From contig JANXSV010000051.1 in NCBI GenBank assembly GCA_025356505.1, positions 1 through 21,308 on the forward strand: 21,308 nucleotides of DNA. Reading direction: 5' to 3'. A program made the position numbers and the translations under genes. The notes under the pieces were generated by a model. That model saw nothing but the letters and a program-made list of their open reading frames with translations, ran no database searches and was not told where the DNA came from. This document shows positions 1 to 7,794 of the stretch, in pieces. Source of the DNA: Methylovirgula sp. (GTDB lineage: Bacteria; Pseudomonadota; Alphaproteobacteria; Rhizobiales; Beijerinckiaceae). The first letter of the stretch is position 1. Every line of letters begins with the position of its first letter.

Positions 1-1803
1 ATCTGCCATGCTTACATAAATCTGACCCAGATTAAGCGTCGCGATGCCCGCCTTCGTGGTACCCATGCTGCGCGCAGGATAACTTCGTTTAGCTGGCTCG
101 ACGCGCGCCACTTCAAAGCCTGCAGAACGGACGCTGATAGTGGCAAAAGCCTCGCTGTAATTCGGGCCGTCACGCGAGGCAACGCTCTGCATCGTCAACT
201 CATAGGGACCGACCTGCGTCGGCTGGCCTAAGCGCATGCTGGTTATGCTCTCGACGCCCCATCCGCTGGCGGCAAGTCCGAGAAGGGTGACGCCAAGTCC
301 AAAATGAGCACATGTGGTTGCCCAAGCCGCCAAGGGTAGTCCCTTCAAACGACCAAAAGCTGAAGAGACAGAGTTTGACTGAAGCAAAACTCTTTGGGTC
401 ACTTCGACGAGTGAGCCGGCCATAATGTATATCGCGAGCCCTGCGCCCAAGGGTGCAAATACGGGCCCGCCCCGCGCCCAAGCGTAGCTGACAAGCAGAG
501 CCAAGAGGCCACAGGTCAGCGCAACCATGAGCCGTTGAGCCGCCCCATGAAGATTACCGCGCTTCCAACTCAAAGCTTGCCCCACGGGCATCGCAACCAA
601 GAGCGGCACCATTAAAAACGCGAAACACAGGTTAAAGAAAGGCGCTCCTACAGAGATTTTGTCGCCCGTGAGCGCCTCCAAGGCGAGTGGGTAGAGGGTA
701 CCCACCAATACTGTTGCGCAACTGACAACTAGAAAAAGGTTGTTCAAAACCAGCGCACCCTCGCGGGACACGGGCGCGAACAAACTGCCCTGTTTGAGGC
801 TTGGTGCACGCCAAGCATAGAGCGTCAGGGAGCCACCAATAAATAAAACCAATATGGCGAGAATGAAGACGCCTCGCTGCGGGTCCGAAGCGAAAGAATG
901 CACCGAAGTGAGCACACCCGACCGGACAAGAAAGGTTCCGAGTAGCGAAAGCGAAAATGCAACGATGGCAAGAAAAATGGTCCAGATTTTAAGTGCGTTT
1001 CGCTTTTCCATAACAAGTGCGGAATGCAGCAAAGCCGTCCCCGCCAGCCAAGGCATCAAAGATGCATTTTCAACAGGATCCCAAAACCAAAAGCCACCCC
1101 ATCCGAGCGTGTAATAGGCCCAGTAAGAGCCCATTGCTATCCCGAGTGTAAGGAATATCCAGGCGCCCAAAATCCAAGGGCGAACCCATTTCGCCCAGGC
1201 TGAATCAACGCGGCCCTCGATAAGGGCGGCAGCTGCGAATGAAAATACCAGCGAAAAGCCGACATAACCCAGATAAAGTAGCGGCGGGTGTATCGCCAAT
1301 CCGGGATCCTGAAGGATGGGGTTAAGATCGTGGCCCTCGGCAGCAGCCGGAATAAGCCGAGCAAATGGATTGGACGTAAAAAGAATGAACGATAAAAAAC
1401 CGACCGAAATGAGTGCCTGCACTCCTAGAACATTTGCCTTTAACGTGGGCGGTATCTGCCTCGACAGCGTTGCGAGCAAGGCGCCGAATAGGGAAAGTAT
1501 GAGCACCCACAAAAGCATGGAGCCTTCATGGTTTCCCCAAACGCCCGATATTTTATAAATGACGGGTTTCAGGCTATGTGAATTTTCGTAGACGTTTACG
1601 ACGGAAAAATCATCTGAAAGGTGCGCGTAAGTCAAAAAACCGTAAGACAGGGCCACGAACCCAAACTGTCCGAGTGCGAGCCATGACGCTTGAGCCATTA
1701 ATCTTGGATCTTTGTAGTACGCGCCCCAAAAAGGCATCGAACCCTGAAGCACCGCAAGCAAAAATGCCAGTATGAGAGCGAAATGACCGATTTCAGGGCT
1801 CAT
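1..1803 (-). CDS. ccmF: CcmF/CycK heme lyase subunit (3' end off the left edge)
   Basis: Reading the minus strand from the ATG at 1803 gives an unbroken frame of 601 codons to the left edge, so the gene is partial only because the window ends. It is a polytopic inner-membrane protein with many hydrophobic segments. The tryptophan-rich WWD signature WGGFWFWDPVENASLMPWL lies at residues 235-253, with HPPLLYLGY upstream, both typical of CcmF (about 650 residues in the family). CcmF works with CcmH to take heme from holo-CcmE and attach it to CXXCH motifs of apocytochromes c on the periplasmic side. The ATG overlaps the ccmE stop as ATGA, implying translational coupling. CcmH would be expected just beyond the left edge. 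Confidence 0.95.
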   Translation of the reverse strand, partial: MSPEIGHFALILAFLLAVLQGSMPFWGAYYKDPRLMAQASWLALGQFGFVALSYGFLTYAHLSDDFSVVNVYENSHSLKPVIYKISGVWGNHEGSMLLWVLILSLFGALLATLSRQIPPTLKANVLGVQALISVGFLSFILFTSNPFARLIPAAAEGHDLNPILQDPGLAIHPPLLYLGYVGFSLVFSFAAAALIEGRVDSAWAKWVRPWILGAWIFLTLGIAMGSYWAYYTLGWGGFWFWDPVENASLMPWLAGTALLHSALVMEKRNALKIWTIFLAIVAFSLSLLGTFLVRSGVLTSVHSFASDPQRGVFILAILVLFIGGSLTLYAWRAPSLKQGSLFAPVSREGALVLNNLFLVVSCATVLVGTLYPLALEALTGDKISVGAPFFNLCFAFLMVPLLVAMPVGQALSWKRGNLHGAAQRLMVALTCGLLALLVSYAWARGGPVFAPLGAGLAIYIMAGSLVEVTQRVLLQSNSVSSAFGRLKGLPLAAWATTCAHFGLGVTLLGLAASGWGVESITSMRLGQPTQVGPYELTMQSVASRDGPNYSEAFATISVRSAGFEVARVEPAKRSYPARSMGTTKAGIATLNLGQIYVSMAD

Positions 1804-2264
1804 TTTGATGAGCCCTGAGTTTTGGCGTTTGCATCCTGTTTCCACAGGCCTTTAGCTTTTAAAGAGTCGGCGACTTCCCGCGGCATATATCGTTCGTCAT
1901 GCTTGGCCAAGACCGAGTCCGCTGGAAACAGGTCGGAGCCGGCATATTTCCCCTCTGCGATGACACCCTGCCCCTCACGAAACAAATCCGGCACCAGGCC
2001 ACTGTAGGCAACTGCCAGATCACTCTGGCCGTCGGTGATTACGAATTTGATAGAATTTTCAGACGTCTTAACAATGGTACCAATCTTGATGAGCCCGCCG
2101 ACGCGAAGACGCATTCCGGCCTTCAATGACTTTGCGGCAATTTCGGAAGGTGTGAAAAAAAACACGACGGAATCTCGCAGGGCATAGAGGGCAATACCAA
2201 TTGCGATCGCGAATACGCCCATTGATGCTGCAATGAGAGACAGTCGGCGTTGCTTTCTTGTCAT
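1800..2264 (-). CDS. ccmE: CcmE/CycJ periplasmic heme chaperone
   Basis: This is a 154-residue protein with an N-terminal membrane anchor (about residues 8-29) and a periplasmic OB-fold domain. The heme-binding signature LAKHDERYMP places the covalent heme ligand at H122 and the axial tyrosine at Y126, matching H130/Y134 of E. coli CcmE. CcmE receives heme from the CcmABCD complex and hands it to the CcmF/H lyase. Length and motif are normal for the family. It overlaps ccmI upstream and ccmF downstream by ATGA at both ends, so the three genes form one transcriptional unit. Confidence 0.96.
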   Translation of the reverse strand: MTRKQRRLSLIAASMGVFAIAIGIALYALRDSVVFFFTPSEIAAKSLKAGMRLRVGGLIKIGTIVKTSENSIKFVITDGQSDLAVAYSGLVPDLFREGQGVIAEGKYAGSDLFPADSVLAKHDERYMPREVADSLKAKGLWKQDANAKTQGSSK

Positions 2265-3358
2265 TTCTCAAGCCCAAGAGTGCCGGCCAGATCTAGGATC
2301 TGCTTTAGGGAAGCCGCGTCGGAACGAAACTGCGCCTTCGCTTTATTCAGCGCACTTTGCGCTTGAGCACTGTCTTTGAGGACCACATAGGAGCGGATGA
2401 GTTTTAACCAGCCATCAAGCTGAGCCGGATCCTTTTCCAGCTTCGCTGCCAGCCCAGCAACCATGGAACTGATCATGGGTGCGGAAGTATCGGAAATTTG
2501 CCCAGGCTCGTTTGTGCCAATTTCGCGCGCATCTTTGCCCGCTGGTTGGCTATTCAATGCGGCAAGGCGAGTTTCAACGTCTTGACGCCAAGGCGCATCG
2601 GGCGCGCCATGAAGCAACAGCGCGCGCCAAATTTCCGAAGCTTTTGATGTGTCTCCGCGCTGCTCGGCGGCAGCGCCAAGATAGTAATTCGCCTTCGGCT
2701 GATTTGGCTCAGCAGACACTGCGGCCATCAAAACCCTCTCCGCCTCCGGTGAAACTTCGCCGTTGCGCTCCACTATCAAAGCCTCGGCATAATTGGCATT
2801 TCTCTCGGGTGTTTCGCCGAGCAGGCGAAGTGCCTGTTTATATGCATTTATTGCTTGTGGTAATTTTCCCATGCGAGAATAGACAGGCGCAACCACTTCA
2901 AAGCCCACTCCGTCATCAGGATGGTCTTTCAAATGCGCCTCTATTTTCTGCAGCGCCTGCAGCAAATCCTCCGGCTTCTGTTGGCTTTGTGCATTGGGCG
3001 ATTGGAGACCGCCATCGCCCGCGCCCAGAGTTGAGTAGAGACTGAACGACATGAAGGGCAAAAGTAGAAGCACAATAACGCTGACTATTTTTTTGCGCTG
3101 GATGTCCGCTTCAATAAGAGCCGGACTTCTCTGTGATGTTGCCGAAGTGGCAATCAGCATGCGCGCGGCGCTGGTGGTCGCAATCTCTACGTCCGCGTCA
3201 GATAGGAGGCCACGACTCCGGTCTGTTTCGATTTCCGATAGGGCCGCCGCATAAACGAGGCGCTCAGGAGACCCATCCGCATTGACAGCTCGGCTTAATG
3301 GCCACAGCGCAATCAAAGCAGCGGCACCAACGAGAAGCGCAAAAATAATCCAGAGCAT
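2261..3358 (-). CDS. ccmI: CcmI/CycH cytochrome c biogenesis protein
   Basis: The protein has two N-terminal membrane segments (about residues 2-22 and 90-113), a cytoplasmic loop with the family-typical RGLLSDADVE segment, and a long C-terminal half with TPR-like repeats facing the periplasm. CcmI binds apocytochrome c and presents it to the heme lyase. I chose the ATG at 3358 because AGGG lies five bases upstream; an in-frame GTG at 3364 would add two residues. The stop overlaps the ccmE start. About 80 bases separate it from the upstream lipoprotein gene, room for its own promoter, though I see no convincing -35/-10 pair. Confidence 0.93.
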   Translation of the reverse strand: MLWIIFALLVGAAALIALWPLSRAVNADGSPERLVYAAALSEIETDRSRGLLSDADVEIATTSAARMLIATSATSQRSPALIEADIQRKKIVSVIVLLLLPFMSFSLYSTLGAGDGGLQSPNAQSQQKPEDLLQALQKIEAHLKDHPDDGVGFEVVAPVYSRMGKLPQAINAYKQALRLLGETPERNANYAEALIVERNGEVSPEAERVLMAAVSAEPNQPKANYYLGAAAEQRGDTSKASEIWRALLLHGAPDAPWRQDVETRLAALNSQPAGKDAREIGTNEPGQISDTSAPMISSMVAGLAAKLEKDPAQLDGWLKLIRSYVVLKDSAQAQSALNKAKAQFRSDAASLKQILDLAGTLGLEK

Positions 3359-3439
3359 CGACACCCTATAGTCCCTGCGTGGGCTGCTGAACAGGATACT
3401 TTATGACGCGGCACCAAGCACTTATGTCAGCGCACCAGA

Positions 3440-3901
3440 TCAGCTTATGACCTTCCAACTTCCATCAGGCTCGCGACAGGCAAGGCCATGGCCCGTGCGA
3501 GGACGACCGTCGATGTAGATCGTCTGGGTGTATTCACGGCAATATCCCTCGGAGCGATAGGCCTCCGGACCGGGTTCCACATAACCGTAGGATCCGCGCG
3601 GCCCACGCCAACTCCGGCGGCGACCAGTGTCAACCGCCTCATATTGCGCATCGAATGCAGCTTGTCGGTCTGCCTCGTCGAGCTGAGCGCCAAGGCCTCC
3701 GCCGATAATGCCTCCTACAAGAGCGCCGGCAACAGTATTTACGGCACGGCTGTCTCCATGACCCAGCCCGTTACCGATCAAGCCACCCGCAAGCGCTCCA
3801 ATCACGGCACCTGAAGTCTGCCCCGCACCGGGGTTTTGATTGTTACACGCGCTAACTGAAAACGCGATGAGCATAAGTGTTGCAATTTTAGTGTGCGTCA
3901 T
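3440..3901 (-). CDS. Glycine-zipper surface lipoprotein (17 kDa antigen type)
   Basis: Starting at the ATG at 3901, the 153-residue protein opens with a lipoprotein signal peptide ending in SVSAC (lipidated Cys19). A glycine zipper with repeated GGxxG spacing follows (about residues 28-70: GALAGGLIGNGLG, then GALVGGIIGGGLG), and then a charged C-terminal domain ending CREPDGSWKVIS. This matches the rickettsial 17 kDa antigen/SlyB type of outer-membrane lipoprotein. The frame remains open to a TTG at 3982, but that extension would bury the signal peptide. Its exact function is unknown; such proteins are often envelope-stress responsive. It lies between the sensor kinase and ccmI on the same strand. 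Confidence 0.85.
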   Translation of the reverse strand: MTHTKIATLMLIAFSVSACNNQNPGAGQTSGAVIGALAGGLIGNGLGHGDSRAVNTVAGALVGGIIGGGLGAQLDEADRQAAFDAQYEAVDTGRRRSWRGPRGSYGYVEPGPEAYRSEGYCREYTQTIYIDGRPRTGHGLACREPDGSWKVIS

Positions 3902-3953
3902 AGGCTCAGTGTCCAATTTCAATAATGACTTTAAAAAGAATAACTGTGGCAGA

Positions 3954-3963
3954 CTGTTAACAG
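3954..3963. promoter_or_regulatory. Perfect 10-bp palindrome upstream of the lipoprotein gene
   Basis: CTGTTAACAG is a perfect palindrome about 50 bases upstream of the lipoprotein ATG, in the 90-base gap after the sensor kinase stop. On the minus strand it contains TTAACA, a 5/6 match to a -35 box, but I find no good -10 at the right distance. It could be an operator for the adjacent response regulator; that is inference only. Confidence 0.25.
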
Positions 3964-3991
3964 AATTTGCGCGCGCTCTCAACTCACAAGC

Positions 3992-5383
3992 CTAGTAGGA
4001 GGGAAGCCGGAGTTTGGCTGACAGGCCTCCTGCTTCGCTTCGCAAGAGTTTCAGGCTGCCGCCGTACGCCGCTGCAAGGTCGCTGACAATAGAAAGACCA
4101 AGACCGCTGCCTGCAACCGTCTCATCAAGGCGTTTGCCCCGCTTTACGGCCTCGATACTTTCTACTTCGGTTAGGCCGACTCCGTCATCATCTATATTCA
4201 GAGTAAAATAATGGCGCGCGGCATTATGCGTATCATTGTCAGGTTCCAGAGCCACGGAGACGACATGCCTTGACCATTTCCCTGCATTGTCCAGCAGATT
4301 GCCGACCATCTCGTCGAAATCCTGCTTTTCACCGCGAAATCGGATTGTCTCCTCAGTCATTGGGCGAGGCTCAAAATCTTTGTCGCGGTAGATTTTAGAA
4401 AAAGTACGCATCAAAGCGCTTAGCGCGGGCTGCACATCGCAAGACGATCCTATATTGCCCGCCCTTGCGGCAGCGCGCGCACGTTCAAGATAAATATCGA
4501 CATGGGTCTGCATTATCCCGGCCTGCTCATCGACCTTTTCCGCAAATGCGGAACCATTTGCACGCGCCTCATTGAATATGACGCTTAACGGCGTCTTGAG
4601 GGCATGTGCGAGGTTTCCGACATGCGTACGGGCACGATCGACTATTTCCCGGTTTGAAACCATGAGCAAATTCAGTTCCTCCGCCAAGGGCACCAGATCA
4701 GGCGAAATTATCCCTGTGACTTGCTCTGCCTCACCCCGCCGGATGGCCGAAATTCGCTCTTGCAAAGAGCGAAGCGGGGCCAGTCCGAAGCGCACCTGCA
4801 AGCCAACCGAAGCCAGGATCGCAGTTGCGAGAAGCAGAAAAATAAACCCGAGTTCCAATTTAAAATTGGCGACGTCCTGAGCCACTTCCTCTGCATTTCC
4901 GGCAACTTGAACGAGAAAAACCCCAGCGTCTCCATTGCTGATGATGCGTTCCACCATACGAAGCTGGCGCGCGTCAGGGCCGGTAAAGTAGCCTGATCTC
5001 ACGCCCCCTATGCCTGCTTCAACGCCCAGCGTTGATAATCGCGGCAACTTGCTTGCCGACAGCGAGCGCGATGCACGCATTTCGTTGCCCGCCACATCGG
5101 TGCGCGTGATTTGCCAATACCAACCCGAACCCGGAATTAGAAACTGGGCATCGCCAATCTGCCCGAGTTCACTGCGCGGATCTTCCTCCGCAAAAGATGA
5201 AATATCGGCCACCAAGGCTTGAAGGTAAACATTGAGGCGCTTGTCGAACGCCGCCTCTGAATTATGGATGTAAAATGTGGTGAGGATAACCGCCGCGATA
5301 ACGAGGATCAGCAAGCTCCAAAACGCCGCCGATAGGAATAACCGCGTTTCGATGGACCGGGCTTGCAGCCAGCGAAGCCACAT
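3992..5383 (-). CDS. Sensor histidine kinase, PhoQ/FeuQ-like
   Basis: This is a 463-residue membrane kinase. It has a first membrane segment at about residues 18-38, a periplasmic sensor region, and a second segment at about 178-196 followed by HAMP-like sequence. The phosphoacceptor H260 sits in HALKTPL, an N box in GNLLDNAGKW (N362/N366), and the ATP-lid glycine motifs DDDGVGL (398-404) and GSGLGLSIV (425-433). All residues needed for activity are present. Its ATG directly abuts the response-regulator stop (TAA then ATG), so the pair is co-translated. The HALKTPL H-box and partner type resemble PhoQ and the alphaproteobacterial FeuQ sensors; the signal it senses cannot be read from the sequence. 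Confidence 0.94.
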   Translation of the reverse strand: MWLRWLQARSIETRLFLSAAFWSLLILVIAAVILTTFYIHNSEAAFDKRLNVYLQALVADISSFAEEDPRSELGQIGDAQFLIPGSGWYWQITRTDVAGNEMRASRSLSASKLPRLSTLGVEAGIGGVRSGYFTGPDARQLRMVERIISNGDAGVFLVQVAGNAEEVAQDVANFKLELGFIFLLLATAILASVGLQVRFGLAPLRSLQERISAIRRGEAEQVTGIISPDLVPLAEELNLLMVSNREIVDRARTHVGNLAHALKTPLSVIFNEARANGSAFAEKVDEQAGIMQTHVDIYLERARAAARAGNIGSSCDVQPALSALMRTFSKIYRDKDFEPRPMTEETIRFRGEKQDFDEMVGNLLDNAGKWSRHVVSVALEPDNDTHNAARHYFTLNIDDDGVGLTEVESIEAVKRGKRLDETVAGSGLGLSIVSDLAAAYGGSLKLLRSEAGGLSAKLRLPSY

Positions 5384-6067
5384 TTATTTGCCCTGACCTT
5401 GGACTTTCGCCGGGCTCGAAATCACATACCCCAATCCGCGTACAGTTTCGATTATATCGATGCCAAGCTTTTTGCGAAGCCTGCCTACGAAAACTTCTAT
5501 CGTGTTGGAATCGCGGTCAAAGTCTTGGTCATAAAGGTGTTCAACTAATTCGGTTCGCGAAACAACCCGACCCATGTGATGCATGAGGTAAGCAAGCAAG
5601 CGATATTCATGTGATGTAAGCTTGACCGGATTACCGTCCACAAGAACCCGGCCCGCACGCGCGTCCAGAGTGACGGGGCCGCAGCAAAACTCGCTCGTAG
5701 CATGGCCAACGGCCCGGCGCAGCAATGCCCGCAAACGAGCGAGTACTTCTTCAAGGTGAAAAGGCTTTGTCACATAGTCGTCGGCGCCGGCATCGAAGCC
5801 TTCGACCTTGTCGCTCCAGCGGTCGCGTGCTGTCAAAATAAGGACTGGCGTTGTTTTGCCGGCCTTTCGCCAAGCTTCCAAAACGCGCAGGCCGTCTTTT
5901 TTCGGAAGCCCCATATCAAGCACAATCGCGTCATAGGGTTCTGTTTCACCTAAGAACTGCCCATCCTCGCCATCAAAAGCGCGATCAACAGCGTAACCGG
6001 CTTGTTCGAAAGCTGACACAAGCTGGCGATTCAAATCCCGATCATCTTCTACAACCAATAATCGCAA
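5384..6067 (-). CDS. OmpR-family response regulator, PhoP/FeuP-like
   Basis: This 227-residue regulator has a receiver domain (about residues 1-115: acidic pocket E7/D8/D9, phosphoacceptor D51 in VLDMGLP, and the KPF lysine) followed by an OmpR-type winged-helix DNA-binding domain (about 125-220, ending VRGLGYVI). The start is TTG at 6067: no ATG or GTG is in frame upstream of a plausible N terminus, MRLLVVEDD is the classical start, and AGGA lies eight bases before it. That Shine-Dalgarno overlaps the stop of the PepSY-like gene, tying the three genes together. It probably controls its own operon and envelope genes. Confidence 0.94.
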   Translation of the reverse strand: MRLLVVEDDRDLNRQLVSAFEQAGYAVDRAFDGEDGQFLGETEPYDAIVLDMGLPKKDGLRVLEAWRKAGKTTPVLILTARDRWSDKVEGFDAGADDYVTKPFHLEEVLARLRALLRRAVGHATSEFCCGPVTLDARAGRVLVDGNPVKLTSHEYRLLAYLMHHMGRVVSRTELVEHLYDQDFDRDSNTIEVFVGRLRKKLGIDIIETVRGLGYVISSPAKVQGQGK

Positions 6068-6077
6068 CGTGCAGTTC

Positions 6078-6395
6078 CTACTCGGGCTTCGGGTTCAACG
6101 TCTTGCCGCTTATAGCATCGACAAAAACACGCAACAATTTTCCGTCCTTGTGCAACAGCATTACGTCATAAATGTAGGTGGTGTCCCACCTGCACAATTT
6201 GATGCTTACAGGCTCCGAGCGGCTTAGCGCCGTAAGGGTTTTCATGACCTGCAAAGGCTCAAGTAAATGACTCTGGACGACGACTTCCCGCGACTCTTTG
6301 GCCGACAAACACTCTTGTTTGGCTGCCGCGGGGAAAGCGGTAAGCGCGGCAACGCAAGCGAGTGCTGCTGCCATTGCATAGCGAATGTTGAACAT
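6078..6395 (-). CDS. Secreted PepSY-like protein of the two-component operon
   Basis: From the ATG at 6395 this is a 105-residue protein with a signal peptide (MFNIRYAMAAALACVAAL, cleavage likely after AFPAAA). A single PepSY-type domain follows, with the late signature YDVMLLHKDGKLLRVFVDA and the ending SGKTLNP. Two cysteines (in QECLSA and IKLCRW) could form a periplasmic disulfide. Small PepSY proteins often sit just upstream of PhoP/PhoQ-type pairs and may modulate the sensor; that role is inferred from context. An ATG at 6437 would add 14 residues before the signal peptide and is less likely. It starts only 43 bases after the outer-spanin stop, so phage transcription could read into this operon. 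Confidence 0.8.
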   Translation of the reverse strand: MFNIRYAMAAALACVAALTAFPAAAKQECLSAKESREVVVQSHLLEPLQVMKTLTALSRSEPVSIKLCRWDTTYIYDVMLLHKDGKLLRVFVDAISGKTLNPKPE

Positions 6396-6404
6396 GGACT
6401 CAGC

Positions 6405-6421
6405 CTGCACTGATTGCAGTG
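6405..6421. promoter_or_regulatory. Overlapping small inverted repeats upstream of the PepSY-like gene
   Basis: Two interleaved dyads, CTGCA/TGCAG (6405-6409 and 6415-6419) and CACTG/CAGTG (6408-6412 and 6417-6421), lie 10-26 bases upstream of the ATG at 6395. They occupy the only spacer between the phage lysis cassette and the two-component operon. This could be an operator or just a chance hairpin; no clear promoter boxes accompany it. Confidence 0.25.
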
Positions 6422-6437
6422 AATAGGACATGAACAT

Positions 6438-6755
6438 TTACCGCTGCGTTTTTGATTGCTCGAAATCAGAAAGCGCTCCGTGCCGCGCCAAACATTCGAC
6501 CAGAGAAACCCTATCCGTGCCCCATGCTTTCGCCACCTGCGCAGCGCCTATGGCCTGATCGACAAGAGCCACCGGAGGTTTGCATGGGCGAAGCAACGGC
6601 TCAGGGGCGACCGCCTTGAGCGCTTGAACTGGCACCGATTGCGTTGAGCAGGTGCACGATGCCGCTATCAAGGCAAGCGTCAGAAGACTTACTATTTGCA
6701 TCGATTTTGCCATTTGCATCGATTTTGGCATTGAGCGCATCTTTGAGTTCGCCAT
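6438..6755 (-). CDS. Rz1-like outer-spanin lipoprotein overlapping the Rz gene
   Basis: The ATG at 6755 has an excellent Shine-Dalgarno (GGAG, seven bases upstream) and gives a 105-residue protein with a lipoprotein signal: basic N region, hydrophobic IVSLLTLALIAAS, then Cys34. The mature part has LRPCKPP and ends with the LVECLARHGAL type of sequence seen in phage Rz1-like proteins. Its first ~50 codons lie in another frame inside the Rz-like gene, the nested arrangement classical for Rz/Rz1. In lysis the outer spanin pairs with the inner spanin across the periplasm to fuse the membranes. Role is assigned from lipobox, nesting and neighbours. Confidence 0.78.
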   Translation of the reverse strand: MANSKMRSMPKSMQMAKSMQIVSLLTLALIAASCTCSTQSVPVQALKAVAPEPLLRPCKPPVALVDQAIGAAQVAKAWGTDRVSLVECLARHGALSDFEQSKTQR

Positions 6756-7005
6756 ATTGGTTCTCCAATTGAGCACGATCCTGCTCAAGCAGGCTCACAC
6801 GATGATTGGCATCGGCAACCACGGCCGCCGACGCAATTCGCTCCTGATCCAATTGTCGGTTGAGTTTCGCCGTAAGGTCGGCCGCACCGGCGGCATAGCC
6901 ACGGCTGAATGTAGTTGCGGCCGAAGCGCGATAGGCTGCTGTTCCAGCCAAACCCATTGCGCCGAGTGTAGCCAATAGCCCCATGAACAGGTAAATTTTC
7001 AACAT
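6601..7005 (-). CDS. Rz-like inner-membrane spanin
   Basis: This is a 134-residue protein with one N-terminal membrane segment (about residues 3-25), then an alanine-, glutamine- and charge-rich periplasmic region predicted as coiled coil (about 45-95: LNRQLDQERIASA, HRVSLLEQDRAQLENQY), ending near CLDSGIVHLLNAIG, a phrase common at the C termini of phage Rz-like proteins. Topology and length fit an i-spanin. The Rz1-like lipoprotein starts inside it in another frame. It starts seven bases after the holin-like stop. The assignment rests on topology and context rather than close homology. Confidence 0.72.
   Translation of the reverse strand: MLKIYLFMGLLATLGAMGLAGTAAYRASAATTFSRGYAAGAADLTAKLNRQLDQERIASAAVVADANHRVSLLEQDRAQLENQYGELKDALNAKIDANGKIDANSKSSDACLDSGIVHLLNAIGASSSAQGGRP
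6694..6729. repeat. 18-bp tandem duplication inside the Rz/Rz1 overlap
   Basis: Two adjacent 18-bp units, atttgcatcgattttgcc and atttgcatcgattttggc, differ at the last two bases. Being a multiple of three, the duplication keeps both frames open. In Rz it gives the repeated KIDAN phrase, and in Rz1 the repeated KSMQ-type phrase just before the lipobox hydrophobic stretch. Confidence 0.85.
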
Positions 7006-7011
7006 GGGAAC

Positions 7012-7236
7012 TCACTTGATAAGCGTTGTGGCGCGGTAGCGGCCGATAATGGCGTTTACCCCCCCAAATGCGGCGGTCAAACAGGCACCAAAACTTGCCA
7101 TATCGCTCGATTTCCATGCCAGAACCGCGCCGGTGAGCGAAGCGCCAACAACCGCGATAGCGGACCAGATGGTCTGGGAAGCCCAGAAAGGCTTGGTGTT
7201 ATCTTCGGGCAAAGCAGGTGAGACAATATTTTCCAT
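7012..7236 (-). CDS. Small two-helix membrane protein, candidate holin
   Basis: The 74-residue protein has two hydrophobic helices (about residues 22-41 and 47-64) and a short basic tail, GRYRATTLIK. Genes of this size and topology lie beside endolysin genes in phages and act as holins that open the inner membrane. AAGGAT stands upstream of the ATG at 7236, and the gene starts 17 bases after the endolysin stop. No conserved catalytic residues are expected. The holin role is inferred from position between endolysin and spanins; it could instead be an antiholin or other small membrane protein. Confidence 0.65.
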   Translation of the reverse strand: MENIVSPALPEDNTKPFWASQTIWSAIAVVGASLTGAVLAWKSSDMASFGACLTAAFGGVNAIIGRYRATTLIK

Positions 7237-7252
7237 AGTAAATATCCTTTTA

Positions 7253-7762
7253 TCATTGAGAGAGAGCGATTGAGGCGGAGGTCACCGCCTCGATCCGTGT
7301 TTTCCACCCGCGTCCGAACACCGCAAAAGTGCGCAATTGCTGGAGAAATTCTAATCGTTTGGCTGCAAGCGCATGGACAATGTCCGAGGGATGTTTTTGA
7401 TCAACGGCGTGGAGGGTTGCTTCGTTGATGACTCCGTCCTGCGGGAACTGGAGAATGCTCTGGAGGGCTTTAACTGCGCGCGCCGGCCCCGAATTTACCG
7501 CGTAATCAAACAGGAACATGTCAACGCCGGAAGGCATTTGCTCCGCCATAAGCGGTTTCCAAAAATACAAATTATAGATGTCCGCGGCTTCCTGTCCGCT
7601 CAAAAGCTTCACATCGTTTTTTGTCACAGGGTGCCGGCGATATTTGGCGAGGGTTGCGATGGTGATGCCTTTGTTTGTGGCGCCTCCAGGATCAAAGCGA
7701 TTGTCGACATAGCCCCCCTCAAATTTGAGAGTGAGGGACAGGCTTTTTTCGAAGTTTTTCAT
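7253..7762 (-). CDS. GH108 family endolysin (muramidase)
   Basis: This 169-residue enzyme begins with the GH108 lysozyme signature: KFEGGYVDNRFDPGG followed by ATNKGIT, with the catalytic glutamate at E15. The C-terminal half (about residues 95-165) matches the peptidoglycan-binding domain that usually accompanies GH108. It cleaves the glycan backbone of peptidoglycan. It has no signal peptide, so it should need the neighbouring holin-like protein to leave the cytoplasm. GAGG precedes the ATG at 7762. It is the first gene of the endolysin-holin-Rz-Rz1 cassette and lies 32 bases downstream of the fibre gene. Confidence 0.9.
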   Translation of the reverse strand: MKNFEKSLSLTLKFEGGYVDNRFDPGGATNKGITIATLAKYRRHPVTKNDVKLLSGQEAADIYNLYFWKPLMAEQMPSGVDMFLFDYAVNSGPARAVKALQSILQFPQDGVINEATLHAVDQKHPSDIVHALAAKRLEFLQQLRTFAVFGRGWKTRIEAVTSASIALSQ

Positions 7763-7794
7763 AAATTACCTCGTGCGCAGAAGTGCGATGGGCG

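Noticed and set aside
1..1800. Many short frames on both strands suggesting a broken ccmF
   Set aside because: The minus-strand frame from 1803 is open to position 1 with all CcmF motifs; it simply has no stop inside the window.
2479..3045. Plus-strand 188-residue frame opposite ccmI
   Set aside because: Antisense shadow; composition rich in Arg, Pro and Ser typical of reversed coding sequence, no domain.
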